The notes: generated from the letters alone by a model not told the origin. Shown: positions 1 through 9,030, counted from the first letter of the stretch. The stretch: 61,445 nt of DNA from JBLIKP01 sp047635375 (GCA_047635375.1 JBLIKP010000004.1:1-61445), one strand, 5' to 3'. Program-made: numbers and translations.

Positions 1-272
1 AAAGGGAAGGGAAGGTCGAATTTGGCGATGAATTTTTGGTGCGACTTTTCATCATCGGCACTAACACCTAGGATTTCATAGCCTTCGGCTTTTAAGCCCG
101 CGTAATTGTCTCTTAAATTGCAAGATTGTGCTGTACAGCCTGGAGTATTATCCTTCGGGTAAAAATAGATTACTAGTTTTTTCCCTTTAAAATCATTTAA
201 GCTTATTGTTTTTCCAGATTGGTCGGGCAATGAAAAATCTGGGGCTTTATCGCCTGGTTTTAGCGTTGTCAT
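1..272 (-). CDS. bcp: Thioredoxin-dependent peroxiredoxin Bcp (peroxiredoxin Q), 3' end cut by window edge
   Basis: Reading the minus strand from an ATG at 270-272 gives about 90 codons that run off the left edge. The protein begins MTTLKPGDKAPDFSLPD, the usual AhpC/TSA thioredoxin-fold start, and has TPGCTAQSC with the peroxidatic Cys at residue 46 and a second Cys at 51, the spacing of atypical two-cysteine Bcp/PrxQ enzymes. Members reduce hydroperoxides in the cytoplasm using thioredoxin. It starts 10 bases after the M23 peptidase stop and is probably the last visible gene of the minus-strand run that begins with the UbiA-like gene. The C-terminal half lies outside the window. Confidence 0.93.
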   Translation of the reverse strand, partial: MTTLKPGDKAPDFSLPDQSGKTISLNDFKGKKLVIYFYPKDNTPGCTAQSCNLRDNYAGLKAEGYEILGVSADDEKSHQKFIAKFDLPFP

Positions 273-282
273 AAAATTTCCT

Positions 283-2076
283 TTAATAGATAAAATTAAC
301 TCTATAATTAGTCTTATTGTTTTTCCCATCTTCCAAAACTATTTTTAATTCATGTTTTCCGCGGGTTAGGGTTTCTTTATCGAAGTAATGTTTAAGCAAA
401 CGATATTTCGAATCATACTCCAAAAGAACCCATTTCCCATCGATATAGGCATCATATTTTGAAACACCGGATAGGTTATCGTTAATCTGAAATTTCACAT
501 AAGGCACGCCTCTTACACTTTTATTTTCATAAATATTTAATGGTCGTATAGTAGGAGGGATGGTGTCAATCCAAACCTGATATGAGGCAAAGCCTCTAGC
601 TCTTCCTTTTACATACCCATCATCAAAATAACCACCAACATATGATTTTGTTGTGGTCACGATGCATAATTTATTTTCTTTCTCTTTAAGGTAGTTTTTT
701 GGCTTTATCCAAATGTTATAGTAATTCTGAACAGGTGTACACGAATTATGCACCTTATGAATGTCACTGTAATATCCTGGTAGACCTTTTCTCATTTCAT
801 ACTCAAATGAAATAGGGGTGTAAAATGCGTTGCTTGGGAAGGTAACGTAAAACGCTGAATCACGGTAGTCGTTAGCTTCATTTACTTGGAAGCTTTTGAC
901 AACTTTGTTACTACTTTTTGAAGTAATCTGGTAACTATCTGTCCCCACGATATCAAAGTCTAAGGTGCTAGTGTTACCATAAACATCCCTTACTATATAT
1001 TGCATTGAGTACTTTTCACCTGGAGTTACTGACAATACGCCGTCTCCAAGATTTTTGTCATAAATGTCAAGCTTATTTCCGGGGTCTATGTAGCTTTTTT
1101 GATAACGCAAACCGGACTGTACCATTTCGCAGTAGTCTACAAGGGAATTAATATATCGTGTATGCCTAAATTGAAAGCGGTCAAGTTTATGAGCATATAT
1201 CTTCTTCCCGTTGGCAAAAAGTTCAATGCTGAAAACACCGCATCGATTGTATGCATCATTTAGTTTATCAAAAGTTTTTAAACCAAAACCTACATTCCCT
1301 TGTGCGTAAATTGTTTGACTAAAATTTAAGGTGTATTGGTCATTATTTTCTCTGAGACGGAATTTGAAATCGCGTTGCTCACCATTAATTGCCGAAAACT
1401 CATCAATGGGACTGATTTTTAATCCGTTGATTCTTGGGTTAATCGTGTCTTTAATGTCGTAGCCCAATAAAAGCGGATTTATAGGTTCTTCGTTTCTTGA
1501 GTTTCTGATTTCAAAATGAAGATGAGGGGCTGTGGAAGAACCTGAATTTCCGCTTAAAGCGATTTGTTCCCCGCGTTCAACAGGAAGTTCGCCCTCTTTG
1601 AAATAAAGGTCCACTTCAAAAGATTGATTTTTATATTGTGCCGCCTTTACAATTTCTGCAAATTTTTCGTCGTAAGACTTTAAATGGGCATAAACGCTTT
1701 TATATCCTTTTGGGTGGTTAATGTAAATAGCATTTCCATAACCCCCTGCTTGGATTTTTATTCGGCTCACATAGCCTTCGGCAGTGGAAAAAATTGGGAG
1801 ACCTTCTCTTCCTTGTGTTTTAATGTCAATACCTGAGTGAAAGTGGTTACCACGCAGTTCAGCAAAATTCCCAGCAAGGGCAAGTGGAATGTTAATTGGC
1901 GACCGGAAATAATCCTTTGGAAGATCGTAATCAACTTCAGTTGAAAAATGATCGTTGGTAGAATTACTATTGAGCGGATTTACCTCCAATACAAGGAAAA
2001 GCAGAAAAGCCACAAAATGTACGTATTTGCGGTATTTTCCTTTTCGAGGATGTAAACCTTTAATTATTTTTCTCAT
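283..2076 (-). CDS. M23 family metallopeptidase (LytM-type endopeptidase) with long beta-rich C-terminus
   Basis: A 597-residue protein. Residues 20-31 are hydrophobic (FVAFLLFLVLEV), so it is exported or anchored by its N-terminus. Residues about 60-200 are a LytM/M23 domain with the zinc motif HSGID (H80, D84), YAHL (H131) and HLHFE (H185, H187), so all expected metal and catalytic positions are present. M23 enzymes cut peptidoglycan cross-bridges in the periplasm. The remaining 390 residues contain beta-rich segments and no enzyme motif I recognise; this long tail is typical of Bacteroidota M23 proteins with a Gly-rich LytM core near the N-terminus. The ATG lies 3 bases after the FAH-family stop, so it is cotranscribed and perhaps translationally coupled. 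Confidence 0.9.
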   Translation of the reverse strand: MRKIIKGLHPRKGKYRKYVHFVAFLLFLVLEVNPLNSNSTNDHFSTEVDYDLPKDYFRSPINIPLALAGNFAELRGNHFHSGIDIKTQGREGLPIFSTAEGYVSRIKIQAGGYGNAIYINHPKGYKSVYAHLKSYDEKFAEIVKAAQYKNQSFEVDLYFKEGELPVERGEQIALSGNSGSSTAPHLHFEIRNSRNEEPINPLLLGYDIKDTINPRINGLKISPIDEFSAINGEQRDFKFRLRENNDQYTLNFSQTIYAQGNVGFGLKTFDKLNDAYNRCGVFSIELFANGKKIYAHKLDRFQFRHTRYINSLVDYCEMVQSGLRYQKSYIDPGNKLDIYDKNLGDGVLSVTPGEKYSMQYIVRDVYGNTSTLDFDIVGTDSYQITSKSSNKVVKSFQVNEANDYRDSAFYVTFPSNAFYTPISFEYEMRKGLPGYYSDIHKVHNSCTPVQNYYNIWIKPKNYLKEKENKLCIVTTTKSYVGGYFDDGYVKGRARGFASYQVWIDTIPPTIRPLNIYENKSVRGVPYVKFQINDNLSGVSKYDAYIDGKWVLLEYDSKYRLLKHYFDKETLTRGKHELKIVLEDGKNNKTNYRVNFIY

Positions 2077-2079
2077 GTA

Positions 2080-2691
2080 TTACCTAATTTTGCAATCAAG
2101 CATTTTCTTGGACTCAATAAAAGCCTCAAAATGATCGCCAATTTCGGTTTTGCCAACTCCCATTGGAGTTCCACAAAAAATTAAATCTCCTATCCGTAAA
2201 GTTATAAACTTTGAGATATATGAAATGATGTTTTCGAAGCTAAACAACATGTGTGAAGTGTTCCCATCTTGCACCTTTTCACCGTTTTTATAGAGACTGA
2301 AATTAATATTCTTTAAATCTTCATAATTATTTAAAGATACGAAGTTGCTAACTGGTGCAGCACCATCAAATCCTTTGGCTAAATCCCATGGCCAACCTTT
2401 GTCTTTAAACTTTTGTTGAAGATCCCTCGCCGTAAAATCAATCCCAATTCCCACTTTGTCGAAATATTTTCTAGCAAATTGGGGCTCAATATTTTTGCCG
2501 TTTTTACACAGCCTAATCACTAATTCCACTTCAAAATGTAAATCATTTGTGAAGTCGGGCATAAACATGGGGTCGCCATTTTTAACCAGAGCAGTGTCAG
2601 GTTTTGTGAAAATTAAGGGTTCACTAGGCACCGGATTATTAAGCTCCTTGGCGTGCTCGGCAAAATTTCTCCCTATTGCAAATATTCTCAT
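2080..2691 (-). CDS. Fumarylacetoacetate hydrolase (FAH) family protein
   Basis: I chose the ATG at 2689-2691 (203 residues, MRIFAIGRNFAEH), which is the family's usual N-terminus; an in-frame TTG 24 bases upstream adds eight residues of no known match. The metal-binding acidic triad is visible as HFEVELV (E54, E56) and GIDFTARDLQ (D85), followed by the conserved GWPWDLAKGFDG and the C-terminal GTPMGVG turn. The size fits single-domain FAHD1-like enzymes, which act as acylpyruvate hydrolases or oxaloacetate decarboxylases; the substrate cannot be told from sequence. It lies between pepF and the M23 peptidase in a minus-strand run. Confidence 0.88.
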   Translation of the reverse strand: MRIFAIGRNFAEHAKELNNPVPSEPLIFTKPDTALVKNGDPMFMPDFTNDLHFEVELVIRLCKNGKNIEPQFARKYFDKVGIGIDFTARDLQQKFKDKGWPWDLAKGFDGAAPVSNFVSLNNYEDLKNINFSLYKNGEKVQDGNTSHMLFSFENIISYISKFITLRIGDLIFCGTPMGVGKTEIGDHFEAFIESKKMLDCKIR

Positions 2692-2751
2692 TTTTGGTAT
2701 TGATAATTTGGTCAAATGTAATAAGAGTTTTGACCACTGAAACGAATTTTG

Positions 2752-4455
2752 TTATTTTAATTCAGCTAATTTCATCTTTACAAAATTGGCTAGTTCTCCC
2801 ACATATTCCTTGGAGAAATCAAATGAAACCCCTGCAGCCTTATATAACTCTGGAATTGTTTTTGTATTACCCAGGGAAAGGAAATGTTGGTAGGATTTTA
2901 ATGTGTTTTCAGGATCTTCACAATAGTTTTTCCATACGGCAATTGCACCCAACTGTGCAAAACCATATTCGATATAATAAAACGGTACCTCGTAAAGGTG
3001 AAGCTGTTTTTGCCACAAATTCCTTTTAGATTTTTCTAGTCCTTCCCAATTGCTAAATCCATGACCGAAATTATCATACAGCCCTAACCATTTCTCTTCA
3101 CGCTCTTTTGATGTATGGGTCGGGTTTTCGTAAATCCAATGTTGGAAAGCGTCAATCGTACTAACCCATGGTAAGGTCTCTAAAACCCCTTCCAATTGCT
3201 CAATTTTAGCGCTTTTTAAATCTTCAGCATTGCTGAAAAAAATGTCCCAATGTTCCATTGACATCAGTTCCATTGACATGCTTGCCAGTTCGGCAACTTC
3301 GCTTGGACAATGCTTTAAAGAAACTAACGGGAGATGTGCCGAAAGGAACGTGTGAACCGCGTGGCCTCCCTCATGCACCATGGTAGTCAAATCTCTTAAC
3401 GAATTACTTGAATTCATAAAGATAAACGGCATGTTGCTTTCGCTAAGCGGATAATTGTAGCCACCAGGTGCTTTTCCCTTTCGGGACTCAAGGTCTAACA
3501 AACCTTTTTCTTTCATGGATTTTATACAGTCCCCTAGAGCAGGGTCCAATCTGTTGAAACATTTAATGGTTTTATCTACTAAGTCATTTTGTCCGTCGAA
3601 TGGTTTAAGTGGCTTTTTTCCTGAGGGATCAACTGCCATATCCCATGGTTTTAGCGTCTCAAGTTTAAGAGCTTGACGTCTTTCTTTAGCTATTTCCTTT
3701 AAGATAGGGACAATGGTCTTTTCTACCGATTCGTGGAATTTAAAACAATCTTCCTTATTGTAATCAAACCTTGACATTTCCTTGAACTTGTAATCCCTAA
3801 AGTTTTTAAACCCAGCGTTTACAGCGACCTTATTTCTAAGTGAAATTAATTCATTGAAAAGCGCATCTAAGGCATCTTTATCATTTAACCGCCTTTCAGC
3901 AATTTTATTGAAAACGGTTTGACGTAAGTCCCTGTCGTTTTCTTTAATAAAGTTTGAAGCCTGCTGTAATGTGTACTCTTTTCCGTCATGATGAATTGCC
4001 ATCCCTCCAGATAAAGCTCCATATTCTTGTTGTTTTACCTGTAATTTGGTGAAAAGCGGGATGTTTTCATCTCTAAAGATTTCTATTTCACCTTTTACAT
4101 TTCTAAAGGATATCTCTAATTGTTTGGAATCGTTGTTTTTAAAAAACTCGCTTTCTGATAATTTGATATTAAGTTTATTGGCATATGGCGCAATATGTGG
4201 CTCAATATTTTCTGCGTAGAAATTAAATGCTCCCCTAAGCTCCTCATCAGTGGTGTCACAGGTCATTTTTATATATCTCCAAGCAAAGTCTTCATCCAAG
4301 GCCGCAAAAAGCTCACTTTGATCATTTAGCCAAGATGAGAAATCCTCCTTTGAATCAATGTTCCTATTCAATAAACTCTCCAATAGGGGTTTTATTGAAT
4401 CCCATTCCATTGTGAAATTGGTAGGGATGAATTTCCTTGTCGTATTTTCAGTCAT
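2752..4455 (-). CDS. pepF: M3 family oligoendopeptidase F
   Basis: A 567-residue cytoplasmic protein with no signal peptide. It has the M3 zinc site HEGGH at residues 361-365 and the downstream SEVAELASMSMELM segment (about 385-398) that supplies the third ligand, an arrangement diagnostic of PepF-type oligoendopeptidases. These degrade short peptides after protein turnover or peptide import. The length is typical (about 560-600). It starts 9 bases after the UbiA-like stop, so the two are probably cotranscribed. A POT peptide transporter lies at the far right of the window, but no direct link is implied. Confidence 0.93.
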   Translation of the reverse strand: MTENTTRKFIPTNFTMEWDSIKPLLESLLNRNIDSKEDFSSWLNDQSELFAALDEDFAWRYIKMTCDTTDEELRGAFNFYAENIEPHIAPYANKLNIKLSESEFFKNNDSKQLEISFRNVKGEIEIFRDENIPLFTKLQVKQQEYGALSGGMAIHHDGKEYTLQQASNFIKENDRDLRQTVFNKIAERRLNDKDALDALFNELISLRNKVAVNAGFKNFRDYKFKEMSRFDYNKEDCFKFHESVEKTIVPILKEIAKERRQALKLETLKPWDMAVDPSGKKPLKPFDGQNDLVDKTIKCFNRLDPALGDCIKSMKEKGLLDLESRKGKAPGGYNYPLSESNMPFIFMNSSNSLRDLTTMVHEGGHAVHTFLSAHLPLVSLKHCPSEVAELASMSMELMSMEHWDIFFSNAEDLKSAKIEQLEGVLETLPWVSTIDAFQHWIYENPTHTSKEREEKWLGLYDNFGHGFSNWEGLEKSKRNLWQKQLHLYEVPFYYIEYGFAQLGAIAVWKNYCEDPENTLKSYQHFLSLGNTKTIPELYKAAGVSFDFSKEYVGELANFVKMKLAELK

Positions 4456-4464
4456 GTTGAATTT

Positions 4465-5313
4465 TTATAGGTAAAAGTCTAAAACGAAGAAAGTGCAAAA
4501 AACTACACTGGCAATTCCGTTTGTAGTAAAAAAGGCCAGATTTATTTTACTGAGGTCATTGGCCTTAACAATTTTATGTTGAAAGCCTAATAGAATAACA
4601 AAAATGGAGGCTCCAATCCAATAAAAAATGGACCCATTTAAGGCGTAACCTGAATAAAACATTGTGGAAGCTGTAATTATATGTAAAATCCATGAAGTCC
4701 TTATCGCCCCAGTGGTTCCGAATACTCTGGGGATGGAATACAAATCCATTTCAGTATCAAAATCTTGGTCCTGCAGGGCATAAATAATATCAAATCCAGT
4801 AACCCAAGTAAGTACAATTATTGAAAATAGTATTGGAATTATTGCAAAAGATGCTGTGACAGCCAAATAAGCTCCAAGGGGAGCTAAGGCCAATCCCAAT
4901 CCAAGCACAAAATGACAAAGAAAGGTGAACCTTTTTGTGTAACTATAACCTAAAACAACCAAAAGAGCTATCGGCGAAAGCCAAAAACATAAGGGATTTA
5001 TAAAAAAAGTAGTGGCGATAAACGCAGCACAATTGAATCCCGTAAAAAGTAAAGCATTCCTTGGTGTTACTTTTCCGACTGGAATTTCTCTAACTGCGGT
5101 CCTTGGGTTTTTGGCATCAATTTCACGATCTAAATACCTGTTAAATGCCATTGCTGCACTTCTTGCAAAAATCATACAAAGTATGACCTTTACAAATAAG
5201 ACTATTTCTAATGGCACTCCATGTGTTTTCCAAGCAAGAAATAACCCAATTATTGCAAAGGGTAAGGCGAAAATGGTGTGACTGAACTTGACTAATGAAA
5301 GATATTTTTTCAA
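4465..5313 (-). CDS. UbiA-family prenyltransferase (4-hydroxybenzoate octaprenyltransferase-like, probable menaquinone pathway)
   Basis: I place the start at a TTG (5311-5313), giving 282 residues beginning with KKYLSLVKFSHTIFALPFA, the usual start of these proteins. The only longer in-frame start is another TTG at 5355, which lies upstream of a -7 promoter-like element at 5340-5347. Both prenyl-diphosphate/Mg motifs are present: NRYLDREID in the first half and YALQDQDFDTEMD in the second, set in about eight hydrophobic segments. Members attach a polyprenyl chain to an aromatic ring in the inner membrane. With menG nearby and no ubiquinone genes, a menaquinone role (MenA, or MqnP of the futalosine route) is likely; the family call is firm, the substrate is inference. 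Confidence 0.85.
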   Translation of the reverse strand: MKKYLSLVKFSHTIFALPFAIIGLFLAWKTHGVPLEIVLFVKVILCMIFARSAAMAFNRYLDREIDAKNPRTAVREIPVGKVTPRNALLFTGFNCAAFIATTFFINPLCFWLSPIALLVVLGYSYTKRFTFLCHFVLGLGLALAPLGAYLAVTASFAIIPILFSIIVLTWVTGFDIIYALQDQDFDTEMDLYSIPRVFGTTGAIRTSWILHIITASTMFYSGYALNGSIFYWIGASIFVILLGFQHKIVKANDLSKINLAFFTTNGIASVVFCTFFVLDFYL

Positions 5314-5339
5314 TTGAATTATTTTTTGAGCAATGACTT

Positions 5340-5347
5340 CAAATATA
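5340..5347 (-). promoter_or_regulatory. Putative -7 element of the UbiA-led operon
   Basis: On the minus strand this reads TATATTTG, a full match to the Bacteroidota -7 consensus TAnnTTTG. No good -33 TTTG was found 19 bases upstream. Transcription would begin near 5333, leaving about 20 bases before the TTG at 5313. Confidence 0.4.
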
Positions 5348-5355
5348 CAAATCAA

Positions 5356-6096
5356 CCTATAACTATTAAGGTTTTAAAAGGAGAAAATATGAATATTGGA
5401 TAATAAATTAAAAAAATAAAACGCGCTTATTTTCTTAATTTCGGTTCCTAATAAATAATATAGAATTGGATTAATCTTGGAATTGAAAATTTGACGGTTT
5501 AGCAGGATAGGAGACTACTTGAATTGCCAATCCAAATTCTATCCTTTTGGGTTTCTACCCGATGTTTTATACAGCCTTTTTCAACTCCCTAGATTTATAT
5601 TACTACGGGTAATTTCTATTTGTTATTCTCTAATGCTTTTTTAAAAAAAAGCAGGGGTCTGTCTTTACGATAAACCAATCAAAATCTTTTTCTAAAATGC
5701 TGAAAATTTGATTTTTTGGAATTGGATTCGGGGGAGAAAGTGGAATTTAAATGGTATTGGTTGATTTTAAGCATACCGTTTCAATGTTTTTAAACAAAAA
5801 CTTCCAAGTCTACTTGAATCTGGATTTTGTGCAATAGGGGGATTCGTTTCCAATGATTAAGAAGATTCTCCAATTTATACCGGGTTTTAGGTATATACCA
5901 CGCCATAGATGTTTTGTAATTTTGTTTTATCAATTGTTAGTTAAAGCCTTATCATTGAAATATTTCTAAAATAAAGCCGGTTTTTGAACAAAAAAATAGT
6001 GATATTTGCAGCTCGTTAGGGATCAATATATAAAGTTGATTTTTAAACAAAGAAATTAGGGAAAATCACCATGTTGAAATAATTTTGACTTCTGTT
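5356..6096. other. Gene-free intergenic stretch of about 740 bp
   Basis: No open frame of protein-like character was found on either strand; stops are dense in all frames. Visible structure is limited to an imperfect inverted pair (5461-5472 with 5529-5541, about 12 bp with one bulge and a loop of about 56 bases) and a short A/T hairpin at 5634-5652. It separates two minus-strand genes, the UbiA-like gene and engB. It could hold a noncoding RNA, or be decayed DNA. Confidence 0.5.
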
Positions 6097-6121
6097 TGCA
6101 GGTCCTCGCCAAGGACCTGCA
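6097..6121 (-). terminator. 10-bp perfect hairpin downstream of engB
   Basis: TGCAGGTCCT and AGGACCTGCA form a perfect 10-bp stem around a 5-base loop, 9 bases past the engB stop. On the minus strand it is followed by AAACAG rather than a T-run, so it is either a weak terminator or an mRNA 3' end-protecting hairpin. Confidence 0.5.
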
Positions 6122-6130
6122 GATTTCCCC

Positions 6131-6769
6131 TTAATCTTCTGCTATTTCTGAGGCTTGATCCTCAATGATTTCTCCAATCAGGGTTAAAATCTCATCTTTT
6201 CCCGTTTTTTCAACTGACGAAGTTGCAACTTGCTGGGGAATGGCTTCCCATGTTTTTAACATTTGCTTTCTGAATTTCGCGATATTGCTGGCAGTTTTAT
6301 TGCTGGATTGCTTGTCAACTTTGGTGAAAACCAAAATGAAAGGAATTCCTTTGCCACCAAGCCAATTTAAAAAATCAAGATCAATTTTTTGAGGTGGAAT
6401 CCTGCTATCAATTAAAACGAAAAGACATTGTAGATTCTCTCGTTTAAGAATATAGCTATCTATAATTTTTTGAAAAGAATCCCTATCTGACTTACTTACC
6501 GAAGCATAGCCGTACCCTGGTAAATCAGTTAGAAACCAGCCTGTATTAGGCTTGTCCTTTTCCTGATTAATTTGAAAATGGTTTATCAGTCTAGTTTTCC
6601 CCGGTTTTTGTGAAGTTTTCGCTAGACTTTTTTGGTTCACAAGCATATTTATGAGCGAGGATTTCCCTACATTTGAGCGCCCAATAAAGGCAAATTCAGG
6701 GAGAGTAGGAGCCGGACATTTTGCAACATCGGTATTACTAATTACAAACTGAGCATTTTTTATTACCAT
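6131..6769 (-). CDS. engB: Ribosome biogenesis GTP-binding protein EngB (YihA/YsxC)
   Basis: A 212-residue TrmE-Era-EngA-EngB family GTPase. The G motifs are in order: G1 GRSNVGKSS (30-38), G3 DLPGYG (82-87), G4 TKVDK (149-153) and G5 SSVEK (184-188). This is the standard EngB size with no extra domain. EngB acts in the cytoplasm in late assembly of the large ribosomal subunit. The ATG is at 6767-6769. It is divergent from menG across 65 bp. A short acidic tail (EIIEDQASEIAED) follows the GTPase fold. Confidence 0.95.
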   Translation of the reverse strand: MVIKNAQFVISNTDVAKCPAPTLPEFAFIGRSNVGKSSLINMLVNQKSLAKTSQKPGKTRLINHFQINQEKDKPNTGWFLTDLPGYGYASVSKSDRDSFQKIIDSYILKRENLQCLFVLIDSRIPPQKIDLDFLNWLGGKGIPFILVFTKVDKQSSNKTASNIAKFRKQMLKTWEAIPQQVATSSVEKTGKDEILTLIGEIIEDQASEIAED

Positions 6770-6782
6770 GAACTTTTTTTTA

Positions 6783-6808
6783 CAAAAGTAAGCTTATACC
6801 TAAGTTTG
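6783..6808. promoter_or_regulatory. Divergent engB / menG promoter region
   Basis: The minus strand reads TACTTTTG at 6783-6790, facing engB. The plus strand reads TAAGTTTG at 6801-6808, facing menG. Both match the Bacteroidota -7 consensus TAnnTTTG. -33 elements are poor (TTTT about 19 bases upstream on the plus side). Predicted leaders are very short. Confidence 0.45.
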
Positions 6809-6834
6809 TACTAAAATCATTTCAAAAATATTCA

Positions 6835-7575
6835 ATGAACACTGCCAAACACGTTAAACCGTACAAAACAGAGAAGAAAGGTAAGAAGGAGCAAATCGCT
6901 CAAATGTTTAATAAAATTTCGGGGAGCTATGATTTTTTGAATCATTTTCTGTCCTTCGGAATTGATATCGTTTGGCGAAAAAAAGCACTGAAAAATCTAA
7001 CTGCCTTAAACCCTCAAAAAGTCCTTGATGTAGCTACTGGTACGGGAGATTTCGCTGTTGAAATTTCTAAATCACTTTCTCCAAAAAAGATTGTTGGGCT
7101 TGACATCTCTGAAGGAATGCTTAATATCGGGCGTGAAAAAATTAAGGAAAAAAAACTGGATCAATTAATTGAATTCACGGTTGGTGACTCTGAAAACCTT
7201 CCTTTTCCAAACGATGAATTTAATGCAATTACGGTAGCTTTTGGTGTAAGGAATTTTGAAAATCTTGAAAAAGGACTTTCAGATATGCATCGAGTCCTTC
7301 ATCCTGATGGAAAAACCGTGATACTTGAGTTTTCAAAGCCAAAAAATAATTGGTTCATTAGGGCGTTATATTCTTTTTACTTAACCAAGTTGTTGCCGTT
7401 TTTTGGAAGATTGGTGAGCGGTGAAAAGCATGCCTATAATTACCTGGCGGATTCTGTAATGGCTTTCCCAGATGATGAAGATTTTATGGAAATTATGAGA
7501 AATGCAGGTTTCTCTAACGTTGTACAACAAAAACTTACCTTCGGTATATGTTCCGTTTATTTGGGAGAAAAATAA
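6835..7575 (+). CDS. menG: Demethylmenaquinone methyltransferase (UbiE/MenG)
   Basis: A 246-residue class I SAM-dependent methyltransferase. The UbiE family N-terminal signature is clear (YDFLNHFLSFGIDIVWR, residues 32-48). Motif I is VLDVATGTGDF (63-73), followed by GLDISEGML, the DSENLPFP motif and the C-terminal AFPDDEDFMEIMRNAGF. It catalyses the last C-methylation making menaquinone from demethylmenaquinone at the membrane surface. The porT reading frame starts inside its last 28 bases, so the two are cotranscribed and probably translationally coupled. Bacteroidota normally use menaquinone only, so MenG rather than UbiE activity is inferred. Confidence 0.94.
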   Translation: MNTAKHVKPYKTEKKGKKEQIAQMFNKISGSYDFLNHFLSFGIDIVWRKKALKNLTALNPQKVLDVATGTGDFAVEISKSLSPKKIVGLDISEGMLNIGREKIKEKKLDQLIEFTVGDSENLPFPNDEFNAITVAFGVRNFENLEKGLSDMHRVLHPDGKTVILEFSKPKNNWFIRALYSFYLTKLLPFFGRLVSGEKHAYNYLADSVMAFPDDEDFMEIMRNAGFSNVVQQKLTFGICSVYLGEK

Positions 7576-8276
7576 TTTTACTTGGACTAATTTGTTTGGT
7601 TGGTCTTGTCGGTTCCCAAAAATCGATGGCACAGCAGAACCTTAGCTTTTACGATGTTCAAAAATTTAATTTCGGTTTTTTAATCGGATTTACAGCTAAT
7701 GACCTTCAAATTTCCAAACAAATTGACTCCTATACTTCTGATTCATTATTGGGAGTTTCTAGTGTTACCAATACTGGAATAAAACTAGGGATTATCTCAA
7801 ATTTGAAAATTTCAAATAATATTGACCTTAGATTAACGCTTCCAACCCTTGCCTTTACTGATAGAACTCTAAGCTATACCTTTGCTGATCCAAGCTTAAA
7901 TCAAGACGTTAAATTGGAGTCTGCCTATGTGGAGTTTCCGGTGGCTTTTAAATTTAAAACAAACCGAATGAGGAATGTCCGTGTGTATTTTATTGCTGGG
8001 GCAAAGTATGGATACGATGTGTTGTTTAACAGAAGGAATGATCCCGAAAACCCAACACAGGGTGAAATCCCAGTTAAACTAAGCGCCAATAACTTCGAAA
8101 TTAGTTATGGATTTGGGGTAGATTTTTATTACGAATATTTTAGATTTTCTCCCGAAATTAGAATCAGCAACGGGATGAGTAATCTGCTTATTCCCATTGA
8201 TCCTCCCAATGAATATCATAGCCCACTTAACCAATTATTAGCAAGAACAGTTACTTTAACTTTCCATTTTGAATGA
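7548..8276 (+). CDS. porT: PorT-family outer-membrane beta-barrel protein, T9SS-associated
   Basis: A 242-residue protein with a signal peptide (RKIILLGLICLVGLVGSQ, then SMAQQ near residue 29) followed by alternating beta-strand sequence ending in FHFE with the aromatic-rich last strand of a small outer-membrane barrel. NLSFYDVQKFNFGFLIGF resembles the start of PorT/SprT, which is needed for type IX secretion and gliding. The neighbourhood supports this, because porT directly downstream of menG is a familiar order in Flavobacteriia (from memory). The ATG at 7548 overlaps menG by 28 bases; the next gene starts 1 base after its stop. Generic OMP_b-brl_2 would be the fallback call. Confidence 0.8.
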   Translation: MFRLFGRKIILLGLICLVGLVGSQKSMAQQNLSFYDVQKFNFGFLIGFTANDLQISKQIDSYTSDSLLGVSSVTNTGIKLGIISNLKISNNIDLRLTLPTLAFTDRTLSYTFADPSLNQDVKLESAYVEFPVAFKFKTNRMRNVRVYFIAGAKYGYDVLFNRRNDPENPTQGEIPVKLSANNFEISYGFGVDFYYEYFRFSPEIRISNGMSNLLIPIDPPNEYHSPLNQLLARTVTLTFHFE

Positions 8277-8277
8277 T

Positions 8278-9030
8278 ATGAGCAAAAAAACCGTTCTTAT
8301 TTCTGGAGCTACTTCTGGTATTGGTCAGGCGTGTGCTGTGGCTTTCGCCGAAGCTGGGTTTGATTTGATTCTTACCGGAAGAAGGGAACAAAGGCTAATT
8401 GATCTTTCACGAAAAATTAAAGAAAAACATAAAGTCGCTGTTCAATTTTTGACTTTTGATATTCAAATTAATAAGGAGTGCGTAGAGGCAATTTCAAAAA
8501 TCACTCAAGATATTGATGTGTTAATTAACAATGCAGGCCTTTCACAGGGGCTTAACCCCATCCAAAGTGGTGACTTGGCCGATTGGGATACCATGATCGA
8601 TACTAATGTTAAAGGTCTTTTATACCTTTCAAAACTTATTATTCCAAAAATGGTAAAGAAAGGTAGTGGCCACATTATTAATCTGGGTTCAATTGCAGCA
8701 AAGGAAGTTTACCCGAATGGTAATGTTTATTGTGCCTCAAAACATGCTGTAGATGCTATTACCAAGGGAATGCGAATGGATTTACTTCCATTAGGAATTA
8801 AAGTTTCCTTAATTAACCCAGGATTGGTGAATACTGAATTTAGCCTTGTCCGATTTAAAGGTGATAAAGAAAAAGCCGATAAAGTGTACCATGGATATGA
8901 TCCACTTCAAGCTGTTGACATCGCCGAAGCCATTCTCTTTATGGCTACCCGACCTGCTCACGTAAATATTGATGATTTGCTAATTATGCCTACGGCACAG
9001 GCCTCTGCAACACAAGTATTAAAAAAATAA
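8278..9030 (+). CDS. Short-chain dehydrogenase/reductase (classical SDR)
   Basis: A 250-residue cytoplasmic NAD(P)-dependent oxidoreductase. SGATSGIG (9-16) is the cofactor loop and NNAG is at 84-87. The catalytic Ser138 (INLGS), Tyr151 and Lys155 (YCASK) are all present. The ATG at 8278-8280 is one base after the porT stop; a TTG at 8269 inside porT is a less likely start. The basic R35-R36 after the second strand suggests NADP preference. It resembles YdfG-type 3-hydroxy acid dehydrogenases, but the substrate is unknown. It is in the menG-porT transcription unit. Confidence 0.9.
   Translation: MSKKTVLISGATSGIGQACAVAFAEAGFDLILTGRREQRLIDLSRKIKEKHKVAVQFLTFDIQINKECVEAISKITQDIDVLINNAGLSQGLNPIQSGDLADWDTMIDTNVKGLLYLSKLIIPKMVKKGSGHIINLGSIAAKEVYPNGNVYCASKHAVDAITKGMRMDLLPLGIKVSLINPGLVNTEFSLVRFKGDKEKADKVYHGYDPLQAVDIAEAILFMATRPAHVNIDDLLIMPTAQASATQVLKK

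Noticed and set aside
5314..5355. Longer UbiA-like start at a TTG (5355).
   Set aside because: It adds 14 residues not typical of the family and lies upstream of the likely -7 element at 5340-5347; the TTG at 5313 begins the conserved N-terminus.
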